In this document: positions 1-9,420 of the stretch, piece after piece
How the letters are laid out: every line of letters starts with the position of its first letter
Position numbering within the stretch: the stretch's first letter is position 1
Origin: Paraphysomonas bandaiensis
Taxonomy: Eukaryota > Chrysophyceae
Direction of reading: 5' to 3'
Length of the DNA stretch: 21,227 nt
Assembly (NCBI GenBank): GCA_965644295.1
Contig: CBFFRP010000106.1
Span: forward strand, 1-21,227
The notes under the pieces: generated by a model
Told to the model about the DNA's origin: nothing
The model's input: the letters and a program-made list of their open reading frames with translations, nothing else
The model's database searches: none
Translations under genes and position numbers: made by a program

Positions 1-1260
1 TCTGCCGCCAGTGGCGACTGGAATACACTAGTAGACAGAGTGCTCGGAGCCTCCAACTACAGTGTTGTCACAACTGACGCTACGCACATACTGGAAGAAT
101 TCTTCACCACGGGTCAATGGCACTGGAGAAGATACGATACACACCCCTCCTCACAGACCTCGGTCCCATGCTAGGAGATCTACACCACCAGCGGGACCTC
201 CATCAATACACCCTCCGACGAGATAGCATGTATGCTGCACAAACGCATCGAGACCCGCAGTATTGGACACGAATCGAAACAAGGCTCCGACACAAGCTCC
301 ATCCTCTCCGTGCCCATAACTCCTCCTAACACTTCATCTCCCTACCAGAACGTATACGCGAGACGGCATACGTATGGGACAAATCATACGCGATGGGAAG
401 AAGTCGAGCCAAAGGAAAATCACAACGGCCTCCACATAATATATACACAGACTGTGCACACCCATTAGACAACATGGTGCACATGCTTCTCAACTGCACA
501 CACCCTAACCTCACTCAAATACGTGAAGATGTTCACCAAGCACACCACAGTAAGCTCGACAAACTTCGCACACGCACGCTTCCCCATCCCTGGTTTCACA
601 CCGCCATAATCAACACCTTCAAAAGCCGCATGGAATCCGAACACCCCCTGGTTGAGAGGCCACATTACTGCCACACAACTGGCTGACGCATTCGGACGCC
701 ACATATTCAGCTCACTGCTCGAACATCAGTTCCACGCCCTCGAAAAATCCGTCACCTCTATCCTGCTCCCCCTATATAATGGAGGGCTTCGCATGCTTCG
801 AAAGAGAGGACTCAGACACCACAACGCAGACACGATACCAGTAACGCCGGTTACGACCCCAACACACTCACAGCAACGCCAGTCACAGGATACTCACCCA
901 ACACCAAAAATACTCCAACAACTCCAGGCGACATCCACCCCAAGAATTCTATCCTCTGCAAGAGTCCGAACCCGACAGAGACAAGCGCCACCACTCCGGA
1001 AACAACTCCTCCTTCCTGTAGTAGAAATCCCACCTCGACAACCAGCACCATCTCCACCACCGACTTACACTCTCATATACATCTAGTCCCAACCGCCCAC
1101 CGTATAACCCATGGCACAGGTCCGCCAGACACACTGCCCAAAGGCAACCCCCCGACTAACCTCACTACAAGGGACGGTTGCACCATCATGGTGCTCGCAG
1201 CGATGCACAAGCAGTCCCGAGACGGTTGCCGTACTAGTAGTACATAGCAAGTGCAGTTTA
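1..1260 (+). pseudogene. Non-LTR retrotransposon 3' part, copy 1 (broken)
   Basis: This is a remnant of the C-terminal part of a LINE-type reverse transcriptase polyprotein plus its 3' tail. It begins in frame 1 with a stretch (about 1-150: SGDWNTLVDRVLG...) that matches, after conceptual translation, the region just after the RNase H domain in copy 2 (minus strand, 7660-9385). The frame then shifts to the one starting near 117. A TAA stop lies at 327-329, and the same frame continues to 686. Near 650-660 a few bases are missing after PLVER relative to copy 2, and the coding frame moves to the one read from 652 (GHITATQLADAFG). Copy 2 has a C-x2-C-x8-H-x4-C knuckle; here the first Cys is Tyr (YTDCAHPLDNMVHMLLNC), so the site is lost. 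The tail shares a GGTTGCACC...GCACAAGCAG block with copy 2. It is a dead copy whose 5' part lies outside the window. Confidence 0.75.
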
Positions 1261-1677
1261 GTTTTAGTCTATAGATATTGTACTAGTTTCTGTACACAAC
1301 CGTTCTCATGTAATAATCAGACTTTCTTATACAGCGTTCAATTGCTCTCATATATAGCAGAACTCAACATAGTACTATACCACCCGTCAACAAAGTCGGA
1401 CTCCCACCTTTTCGTGTTGTTCTCTGGGGAGAAGTACAGGAGAGATTTTTCCGGAAAACTAACGTGAGTCACATAATATTATTATATTATAGTCAGCACA
1501 TACATCATATTGTTCTGCCCACTAATAAGTGTCTTTTGTGCTGTAGACGTCTTTGGGCCTTGAAGAATAAACAGGCATCTGGGAATGGGCCCACCTCAAG
1601 GACACCCGGGGTATTGGGCTGCCTACTGAAGTCACGCATACGGGTTAGTTCGCCTTCTTAAGGACAGAGAGCGAAAT
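1261..1677. other. Gene-free stretch
   Basis: I see no supportable gene. The short open frames here (for example 1464-1661) show no recognisable motif. The stretch separates the tail of non-LTR copy 1 from a second tail fragment, so part of it may be extended 3'-UTR of that family. Confidence 0.4.
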
Positions 1678-1830
1678 TGGTTGCACCTTGGTGTTTGCGG
1701 TTTGCGGAGACACACAAGCAGCTTTCGTAGCGCAGAATAGTAGAATATCTGAGTTAAGCACTATCTAGTTAAATAATTTTGCTATACTACTTCTGACACT
1801 TTCACGTCTATTGCTAATAATCAGGCATTC
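1678..1830 (+). repeat. 3'-tail-only copy of the non-LTR family
   Basis: The block GGTTGCACCTTGGTG followed by ACACAAGCAGCTT, then GTAGCGC...ATAGTAG and, 60-90 bases on, CTATTGCTAA, appears in the same order in the reverse complement of about 7829-7660, the 3' end of copy 2. No coding sequence is attached. It is therefore a severely 5'-truncated copy, as usual for target-primed reverse transcription, or a detached tail of copy 1. The ends are approximate. Confidence 0.7.
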
Positions 1831-2447
1831 ACTACTTTTACCCATGTAGGGGTATAATACTTACTTTAATAGACGTGTCGAAGAGTCTATGATGTCTACA
1901 AGTCAATTGTGGATCAGTTTGCGGCCCTATAAACTTCACTAACTTCCTAATCAAGCGCCGTACTTATAGATACATCTTATAACATCCTCTCTAAACCAAT
2001 GCACATGCTGCAGCTCAAGAATCTCCTGACGTACTGTCTCATTGTGCCCTCTTATCACCAAGAGGAGGTACATAGCAGTGAAACGAGAGACAGCCTGGAT
2101 GAAGCGGAGGGAGATTAACAGCAATCATATGTGGATTATTCCTCTGGAGAAGAAAACGACAAGAAATGAATGATAATTCAAAGACTGATGAGGAGGAGGA
2201 GATCGACTATGATGAAGCGCATCAATCTGTAGACGACGAGAAGAGTATCTACTACTAAACGTCTTGGTAATGATAACTAAACTAAAAATAAAATAAACAC
2301 GGAACTAAAAGTGTAATGGTGCTATTGCAAATGGTCTCAATCCAACATGTTTTGATATGAGTGGATCATTATTCTCGCAGTTATCAGTAAAAACGTTATT
2401 TAACAACACTATTCGACGATTCTTTGGAAAGATATTTTTAAGACTAT
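1831..2447. other. Gene-free stretch with acidic coding-like scraps
   Basis: There is no intact ORF. Between about 2050 and 2265 two frames encode short Glu/Asp-rich peptides (for example EEEEIDYDEAHQSVDDE near 2190-2245) separated by stops. They could be the degraded acidic N-terminal part of the ATPase pseudogene that follows, but nothing ties them together firmly. Confidence 0.3.
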
Positions 2448-2990
2448 GCCATCCTCAAAGCGATTTTCACAGGAGATAAGAGCAATCGAGTTGAAGTAAT
2501 ATTAACAGGTAGCAAGAAGAATGGGAAAACGACTCTAATGAAGCACACAGACTAAATTTTTATTCTCTGCACAGACAAAATATGTGCGGTGTACTTCGAG
2601 TGTGTTGGACACCAATCCATGAATATTACACCGAAGGAGTTACTTCTGAATCGGGCTCAAGAACTTTCGCTTTTGGATGAAGTAGTAATCGAATTCTTCA
2701 GCAAAAGAAGCTTATTACTGACACTCTAAGTATAATTCTCCCTGTGGTGTTCTACGACGAAGCTGACCTTTAGTAGGCTAAGCAAAAAAATTTCACATTG
2801 TATTGGCTTAATAGAGATGCTTGTCTGGCAGTGCATGGAAGCTAGTGGCTTTGGTAATTATATAAAGGGCTTCACAGCATCCTCTGAATACCACCGGTTC
2901 AAAGAGAACCAGAATTTGAACCCTCAGAAATTCTCGGAGTTGCCATTTTATCCGCTCACCGATCCAGGTGATTCCTCTCATGCCTAACCC
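2448..2990 (+). pseudogene. P-loop ATPase pseudogene
   Basis: The frame from 2448 reads VILTGSKKNGKTTLMK, a clear Walker A motif (GxxxxGKT; 2508-2534) after a hydrophobic strand, and then hits TAA at 2553-2555. The same frame stays open for about 55 more codons with an AVYFECVGHQS strand. In another frame, 2735-2770 encodes LPVVFYDEADL, a textbook Walker B (hhhhDE), followed directly by two TAG codons. A third frame (about 2781-2990) encodes a coherent stretch ending ELPFYPLTDPGDSSHA, like the PLT segment downstream of Walker B in some AAA-type ATPases. Order and spacing fit one STAND/AAA-like ATPase broken by at least one stop and two frameshifts. An open frame at about 3009-3152 might be a further piece. 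The precise family is not recognised. Confidence 0.55.
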
Positions 2991-3285
2991 AATATGGTAA
3001 GAACATTTCTCCGGATGATGCCTCTAGTCGTTTAGCTTGGTGGGCAAGGGCCGATTCGTGCCGGAACAAGGAAATCTGCACCACGTCCTACCCGCTTTCA
3101 TCCAGTGTGTGTATCCGCTGTGGAAGTATGAGCAGTCAACATGATCTGTCCTAGGAGATAGAGTACCCGTTGTGAAGGCCCATGCAGAACTCTTGGAGTG
3201 AACTGCATGTCGTGTATGTATCTCACAGCGTATATATATGGTATACGGTATACAGCAGGATACCATGCCATTGTAGTTATTCATA

Positions 3286-3309
3286 CAGCGCATTCTCGAT
3301 ATATCGCGG
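3286..3309 (+). repeat. Left terminal inverted repeat of pogo-like element
   Basis: The sequence begins CAGCGCATTCTCG and ends ATATCGCGG. It is the exact 24-nt reverse complement of 4961-4984 and is preceded by TA at 3284-3285. Confidence 0.9.
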
Positions 3310-3404
3310 TATGTATATCGCGATACCCTTTTATATCGCGGATTTTGGTCCAGGACACTTCATCACACATAATTCTAATGGAAAACTGAGGCCATTTTCT
3401 GTTA

Positions 3405-3527
3405 CAAGGGTAAGCATTTTTTTGGTAAGCATTCCTTACCAAAATACGCCGAAAATCAATTTCTGTTTGCCCTGGTAAGCATTTTCGGGGTAAGTTTTTG
3501 AAAATGCTTACCAAAATGCTTACCCTG
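3405..3527. repeat. Nested small inverted-repeat element (MITE-like)
   Basis: The left end reads CAAGGGTAAGCATTT then TTTTGGTAAGCATT. The right end, inverted, reads CAGGGTAAGCATTTT then GGTAAGCATTTTC. GGTAAGCATT occurs three times directly and AATGCTTACC twice inverted within about 120 bp, so the stretch can fold into a multi-armed hairpin. It lies inside the pogo-like element. No clean target duplication was seen. Confidence 0.6.
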
Positions 3528-4392
3528 GAGAGAGAGTGGGGGGGTAAAATTTGGAATCCTTACCTGAGGATGAAATGTAATGATGCGCAAGAGTCTTTTT
3601 CTCTCATCGAAGGACGTCTGCTCATAAGAAGGATATATATATGTCTCATGATATTCAATGTCGCGTGCTGCAAGAACTTCGAATACCTGTTATTGAGAAA
3701 TTTCTTCGTTACATACCCTCAATAACAGGAGGCTCATGAGACCATTCTGGAGTCATTCCCTGAGAATGCATGGAGTTCACAAATATCAACACTTGGACAC
3801 CTGATTGAAACTTGGGCAAAAGCCGAAAAAGGCGGAGACATGTTTGGCACTGAAGAGTACACTAAGGAAAATGCACTGGGGGATATTTACCTCAAACGAA
3901 TGCGTAGTATGACTTTGGAGTGAACATCGAAGTGCAGGTAATTGAAAGCTGAATTGAAGCATTGAGTATAAGTTTACCTTCTGTTGTTAAGTTAATACTT
4001 CTCGTATAATGTCAAACTTTGATACAGAGGACGAGTATGAGAAAACTTTTAATTGGTTAAGCAGTAGGGTTTCATTATCAAGTGACATTATAAGACAAGT
4101 ACTAATAATTCAATTTACGGAAACCTTAATGCGTGTAAGAACCAGCTATCAGGTTATTTTATGCTGTATGAGCTCTCTATTGTATATGCTTAAGTTTGTA
4201 CATACCATCTGTACAACATAGGTTGAATATTGCTATGTTCTATATTGTTATTCATAATTTTCACTCTATCGTGTTCATTACTAACACTCTAATAATCACA
4301 ACATTGTTTTACTATTATAAAGATCAATTCTTTATTATAATGAGACATAATGAAGAACAAATAAGAGCAGTATCACTGCACTTCAGCAGTCA

Positions 4393-4671
4393 ATGTCTTT
4401 AGAGGACGAAGGCGATGACGATGACGAGGATGATTGTATTAACACCAATGGAAATGATAGTGCTATTACTGCTGTGCAAGCCGACAATGCTGTTTTAATG
4501 CTACTCGATTATGCTACCCAGGAGGGGCATTCAACAGCGCATATTGAGCTCCTCAGAAAAGTGCAGAATAATATTCATACAGAAAGGCACAAGAATCATT
4601 CTAAGGTACAAACTTCTCTGCATCAGTTTTTTTCAGCACGTACTAAAGGTTCTGAAGTCCATGAAATTTAA
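4393..4671 (+). pseudogene. pogo/Tigger transposase C-terminal fragment
   Basis: The 92-aa frame opens with an acidic run (EDEGDDDDEDD, typical of the linker after the DDE domain). An amphipathic segment follows (AVLMLLDYATQEGHSTAHIE), and it closes with KVQTSLHQFFSARTK. This order (acidic linker, LLDYxxQ helix, terminal QTSLxxFF) matches the tail of Jerky/Tigger/pogo transposases, which end in a QTTIxDFF-like PIP-box motif. The N-terminal helix-turn-helix and the DDE triad were not found in the rest of the element, so this is a relic. The ATG may not be a real start: a splice acceptor (CTTCAG) lies just upstream. Confidence 0.6.
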
Positions 4672-4960
4672 TAATTTTATCTTATTGTTAGCTAGGAATG
4701 TAGTAAGTGTGTTAAGAAATTGAATACCATAAATTCCATAAATAATGATATATTAGTAACTTATTTCACAAATTCTTTGCATGTGCCATTCAGTACAAGG
4801 AGTACTATGCTATACAGACACGACATTGTGGATATATTGCACAGTCTTAAGCTCCTTAAACTTGTTCTCTATGACTTTGCGGAATACAGTGCTGTATTTT
4901 ACTATTAAATTGTATATCGCGATATTGCGATATATCGCGATTTCCTCTCCAGGACACTTT

Positions 4961-4984
4961 CCGCGATATATCGAGAATGCGCTG
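4961..4984 (-). repeat. Right terminal inverted repeat of pogo-like element
   Basis: This is the exact inverted copy of 3286-3309, ending GAATGCGCTG and followed by TA at 4985-4986. The perfect match suggests relatively recent movement despite the decayed interior. Confidence 0.9.
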
Positions 4985-5188
4985 TAGTGTATTATTCAGT
5001 ATTCTATTCTGTATTTCACATCTGCGTGCTGGAACTGCTCTGTATGTATGCCGTGTCATCTCTCCATATGGATAAAACCATACTAAACATCGACCTTGCG
5101 CACCATCTATAGCTGTTTTGCACAGTGTATCCAGGTCTAGGGTCCGTGGTTTCCGTGGGATCACTTAACAGGCAGTGCCTTTCGTTGG

Positions 5189-6962
5189 ATGGACGACTCG
5201 AAGGGATTCGTCTGCGATGAGAAGTATCAAAACATAATTGCAGAGTTAGAGAGTCGAGGTTGGGTAAAGTTAGAAGATGGTCCCCATGTCCCTCCAAACT
5301 GTTCTCTAATTTGGAAAAATTTGTCTAAAATTAATTTCGGTCTCACTTTGGGACGATACGTAAATCATATCAGAGGAATTCACCACTTGAGTAACAAAGT
5401 GAGTACGATCATTCCCACAAATTAAGCTGTAATGTCTTACAGTCATATCTGGCATACCACTTGGATGGATCGGGTAGCGCCTACATACAACCACCAACAT
5501 GGAGTTCTTCGTACCATGACATATCAGTATTGATAGGTTGGTAGAGGAATTTTGGGTTATCTTCTGAGTGTTTCTCATTAGGCTGGTTGATGCTCGATAG
5601 GCTAGTCCAAGTAGCAAGAAGTATCTGCTCTGGGACTGGTGTTTACAGTGATAAAGATACACTACGAACGGAATTATCAATTGGTGAGAATGTTTGTGAA
5701 GTGCTGTGTCGGCAAGGGGAATGGCGTCACGTAGGTGCAGCATCGCAGTATAAAACTCTTCTTTCAATCTTGCGCAACTACAATTCTCGTGTTAGTGAAG
5801 ATAGTGCAACTTCCCAGTGCGAGGAGTTTTTGGAGAAATTAGACCTGCATCAGGAATGGCGATCGTGGGGAGGGGATCGTGGACTATGGATTATTAAACC
5901 TGTGGCACAGGCATGCGGTAGAGACATTCAGGTGTTACGCGGTATTAGGGAAATTTTACAAGCAGTGGAGACTATGGGCTTCAAGTGTGTAGTACAGAAG
6001 TACATAGAACACCCATTACTTTTACGAAATGCTCAAAAATTTGACATTCGTCAATGGGTTTTAGTAACGAGTCTGAATCCGCTGGTGGTGTATGGGTTTT
6101 CCGAGTGCTATCTACGGTTGTCCTCAAAGCCGTTTTCTCTAGAAGACAGCAGTCTGAACGTTCCTCTGGTCCATCTTTGCAACCAAAGCATACAACTCTC
6201 TGGAGAGATAGAAAGGGAATGCGTGAATGCTAGCTGCCCGACGATGATGAGCCAAGCTGAGTTCTGCGGGGCTCTTTCTGATTTGGGAAAGGGGGCCACT
6301 TTCGAAGATATTATCCTCCCTCAAATCAAGCACATTACAATTGATGCTGTTTCTTCCTGTAGGGAAGAAATGAATAGAACAAGTCGAGGTTTTGAGTGGT
6401 TAGGATTGGATTTAATGGTGACAGAGAATCTAAAAGTTATACTTCTAGAGGTTAATGTTTCTCCGGACACGACCAGCAGCACTCCAAGTAAGCAATTCTT
6501 GTTTACTGTTGATCATTTCTAATTTCAGATTGTGCCCTAGTTACGGGACGACTTGTCCGTCAGGCTACCTCGGATCTTTTTGATGTCTTGTTTTTGGAAG
6601 GGGCGGCGGACGGCCCCAGGGAGACAATGCGGTCAGTGCAAGTGGCTGCCAATACAGGACGACGGTGGCCCAGCGGAGGTATTCTTGGAGAGGGTGTCGC
6701 AAGTATTGTAACCCCTGCAGCTAAAAAATTGGATGCTGTTATGGATCCTCTGTGGGAGCTGTGGTATGTGGGGAAGGAAGAAACACAACGTGATATGAAG
6801 AGAATTTCTGCCAGCAAGATGGAAAGTGTTGGACGCTTGCGCTTAGGTAAAAATTCTATATCAGAAGATTTGGTGCGATCTTTTGGAGAAATAACAAACC
6901 GTGTACTAGATATAGTTGACGGTGTAGATAGTATAGAGTTTGATGATTATGATGAAATATAA
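5189..6962 (+). CDS. Tubulin-tyrosine-ligase-like protein, TTLL3-type (glycylase-like)
   Basis: Four exons: 5189-5398, 5443-5536, 5582-6487 and 6529-6962, with GT-AG introns of 44, 45 and 41 bp. The joined frame is 548 codons (547 aa). Family logic: ATP-grasp enzymes that add amino acids to tubulin tails in cilia and flagella; TTLL3/8 add the first glycine. Visible: an N-terminal ESRGWV / SLIWKNL / YVNHI segment (residues 22-60), WIIKP (204-208, nucleotide binding), VVQKYIEHPLL (238-248), KFDIRQW (254-260), YLRLSSKPFS, VHLCNQSIQ, GLDLMV (376-381), and LLEVNVSP with metal-binding Glu391 and Asn393. FDIRQW-LVTSLNPL plus HLCNQSIQ favours TTLL3 over other branches. The usual SRGRGI after KP is ACGRDI here. 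Intron 2 has a weak donor (GTTGGT), fixed by frame. The frame is open upstream of the ATG, with an acceptor-like AACAG at 5167-5171, so an earlier exon is possible. Confidence 0.85.
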
Positions 6963-7659
6963 TAGTGATTTCTTCTCTTTGGATTATATCCACCAAACAT
7001 ATTTGAAACTATTGTTGACGGTCGAAGAATGCCACACCAGACATAGTATGATAAAAGATGCTTGATGGATGTGAAGGTTTTCTTTATTCTCGGATATAAT
7101 ACATTAGAAGGAAAAAATGTATGTATCTTGTTTGTGGTCGAGGCCTCCAACATCCAACCCCATATCCTTAATGTCAATCGGGCTGTACGCTGTTCCTACC
7201 AGTAGGGTTCGTAATGCTTAACACTGTACACTTTTGGTACGCGTACTAAAGCCAATCTTATTACCTCTTCGTATCTTATATAGTCGTATGTTTATTAGTC
7301 ACTACCATTTCATTCACGTAATTATTTGATTATAACGGCTATGCTGTGATTTAGTATTCTTGATACTCGCAAGAAATTTCCCACGTTTTTGACGTGCATT
7401 CCTTGTTAAAACTAGCTAGTTACTAGAGTGCTAATAAATGGTTCTCTGTATTTGTATTGATATATTATATTATTGACTAGTATTGAAAATTAATATATAT
7501 TATAATATATACAGAGAGTATGTATACTATATTGTACAATATTTACACTGTCGTGCTGCTTACTAGATAATATTATATATCTATCAATTCATTATTATAA
7601 TTCGTGATCAATTATTATTAAATTCCAGCTTTCAAACAGCAATATATTGAAAGTCTTTT
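6963..7659. other. AT-rich gene-free stretch
   Basis: This is the downstream region of the TTLL gene. From about 7430 it is very AT-rich with many ATATAT/TATAAT palindromes. No gene was recognised. The minus-strand open frame 6947-7177 has no motif. Confidence 0.4.
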
Positions 7660-9385
7660 TATTTAGCAATAGGCGTTAAAAACTCGTTCCGATATAGTGG
7701 CTAGTTGAATGCTAGATCTACTAGTTAGACCTCTACCCATAACTAATCAGCACAAATTCTATTATCCTACTATTTAGCGCTACAGAAGCTGCTTGTGCGT
7801 CGCCGCAAGCACCAAGGTGCAACCACTTCCGTTCTTAATGTGGTTTGTGAGTTCGCCCTGCTCGTGTGTCTGAGGACTCACTGGCGCGTGTTGTCCGGGG
7901 GTCTCCCCTTGGGATAAGGTTCCACCTGGCTCTGAGGTACAGGGTTCTGTATTAAGGTCCTGAGTGTACCGAGCACTAGATGTGTGTACTGAGAGGTTGA
8001 TGGCGTGGTGGAATGTGGCGTTGACGTCATGCACCGTCTGGGCGTTGGGCATAGGTGGAGTTGCCGGAGACGGCGTCGCCGTTGTCTAGGGCCTGTTGGT
8101 TTCATACGGTCCGGTGCTATGGTCCTTTGTGTATGGTTGGTGGTGTTCATATGTGCGGTGGGCGGTGTTCCAGTCTCGGTTCGTCTGTGGATTCCTAGTA
8201 ATCGTAGCACCCTTGGACGTTTCCATTTCTGTCTGTGTCATTTGGACGCGGCCACGGTAGTAGCCTTGGGGGACCTTTCTGTAGGGTAACGTATCTTCTA
8301 CTTCGATCTTGGATCATTAGCTTTGCGGCAGCGAAAAGCGGTAGAAGTAATTTGATGATCGCTGATTCGATGCTGCGCAGTCCTTGGGATGTCAGTGACT
8401 CATGGATGTGATCTCCAAAAACCATTTCAAGCTGTGTAGCTGTGATGGTACCCGTCCAAAATCTCTCCACCTGTGGCACGGAAGGGTTCCAGGCCCTGCT
8501 GGAGAGTCGCTGGAGTACAGTGGTGGTCCATTGGGGTAGTTCCGGATTTCTCATTTCTTCTAGAAGCGCGTTTTTGTGGCTGTGAAATGCAGACTCCCTT
8601 ATCTGCGTTATGGTGTCATTTGTACAGTCTAGACACATGTGCTTGAGTGAGTCTAGTCTAAATCCACAGTCAGAACATGCGGCTTTAGCCATGTCGAGTC
8701 CGTGTTTGGTTTTCGCCCGGTTTCTTCCTATGCTGAAGGATTTGTCCCATGTCAGTGCTGCATTGAGTACTCGCTGGCGCAGGTGGGAACTCACTTTGTC
8801 CTTTGATGGTCCACCATCTGCTTGCGCCAGCAGTTTGCGCGGAAGTAGTGCTCCGCTGTCTTTCCAGTATCCAGGAGCCCGGTCAGGATTGTGACCGTAG
8901 CGTTGGTCTCGTCGGAGAGCTGTGTAGGCCTCCAGCGTCCGTTGATTACGGAGGGATTAGAAATCCGTGAGCAGGGGGCTAGTAGTGCGATACGGCCGTG
9001 GTTCCCCAGTTAGGCGCCAGTGCCATAAACCCTCGGTGAGTATTCTTTCAATGGCTTGGTCCACTTCTATGTGTTACAGACAGTGTAATTTTGTCGTCCG
9101 AGTAGTCGATCTACCTCAAGCCAGTCCTCTCCTGCTACTGCGTCGGCAATTTAAATTCCTTTGTCTTCATATGTCCATTCAGACTCATCAGAGGTATACG
9201 TCGTTCGGGGTGTGATCGGACCCATGCTACTGTCCTTGTACAATCGTTGTTTGCTGCAATGCTTTCGAGCAGTACACCTTCTTTGGCACGATGCCCCAGT
9301 GCCCGACGTCTGGTGGAAAGTGCTTCGTGTGTGCGTATGCAGACGGACTTACAGTCCGTGTTTCAAACAGCAAAACGCAACTATT
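7660..9385 (-). pseudogene. Non-LTR retrotransposon, RNase H to 3' tail, copy 2
   Basis: Read on the minus strand, it begins with a stretch of RNase H character: TVAWVRSHPERR (about 9200-9235), then after a frameshift SEWTYEDKGI, a TAA (9151-9153), and IADAVAGEDW. This is the WxRSHPE ... WTYED ... ADAVAG order seen at the end of RNase H in LINE polyproteins. TAG follows at 9067-9069 and TAA at 8957-8959. From there the frame is open to 8195 (about 250 codons). It includes TWDKSFSIGRNRAKTKHG and a C-x2-C-x8-H-x4-C knuckle (CSDCGFRLDSLKHMCLDC), intact here and damaged in copy 1. The 3' tail ends near 7660 with CTATTGCTAAATAAAAAG. The protein-level match to copy 1 runs through the whole shared part but is diverged, so the copies are old. 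Confidence 0.8.
9343..9359. repeat. Short perfect palindrome
   Basis: ACGGACT - TAC - AGTCCGT forms a 7-bp stem with a 3-nt loop inside the 5' part of non-LTR copy 2. Its function is unknown and it may be chance. Confidence 0.4.
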
Positions 9386-9388
9386 CGA

Positions 9389-9402
9389 TTAGGGTTAGGG
9401 TT
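9389..9402 (+). repeat. Telomere-like TTAGGG stretch
   Basis: TTAGGGTTAGGGTT, two and one-third units of TTAGGG, lies directly at the apparent 5' truncation point of non-LTR copy 2. Confidence 0.6.
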
Positions 9403-9420
9403 GAAGTATATAGAGGGCTG

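Larger units (their letters stand above)
3286..4984 (+). mobile_element. pogo/Tigger-type (Tc1/mariner) DNA transposon
   Basis: The element is bounded by perfect 24-bp terminal inverted repeats starting CAG and ending CTG, flanked on both sides by TA (3284-3285 and 4985-4986). This is the pogo/Tigger signature (TA target duplication). Inside, 4393-4671 encodes a transposase-like C-terminus. The ends are rich in ATATCGCG/CGCGATAT palindromes, probably transposase-binding or hairpin sites. At 1.7 kb with no recognisable DDE catalytic core, it is an internally deleted, non-autonomous copy. Open but unidentified stretches lie at about 3735-3920 (ETILESFPENAWSSQ...) and 4009-4221. It sits 205 bp upstream of the first TTLL exon. 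Confidence 0.8.

Noticed and set aside
851-1134. Minus-strand frames opposite the copy 1 tail
   Set aside because: They are antisense shadows in a C-rich plus-strand tail, with low-complexity Val/Gly composition.
5306-5767. 153-aa minus-strand open frame
   Set aside because: It is antisense to TTLL exons 1-3, whose motifs and splice sites are far better supported. It has no motif of its own.
6947-7177. 76-aa minus-strand open frame
   Set aside because: It overlaps the end of the TTLL gene on the opposite strand and has no motif or splice context.
7780-8210. Minus-strand frames of 90 and 110 aa
   Set aside because: They lie in the 3' tail of non-LTR copy 2, are Thr/Pro/Arg-rich, overlap each other, and match no coding part of copy 1.
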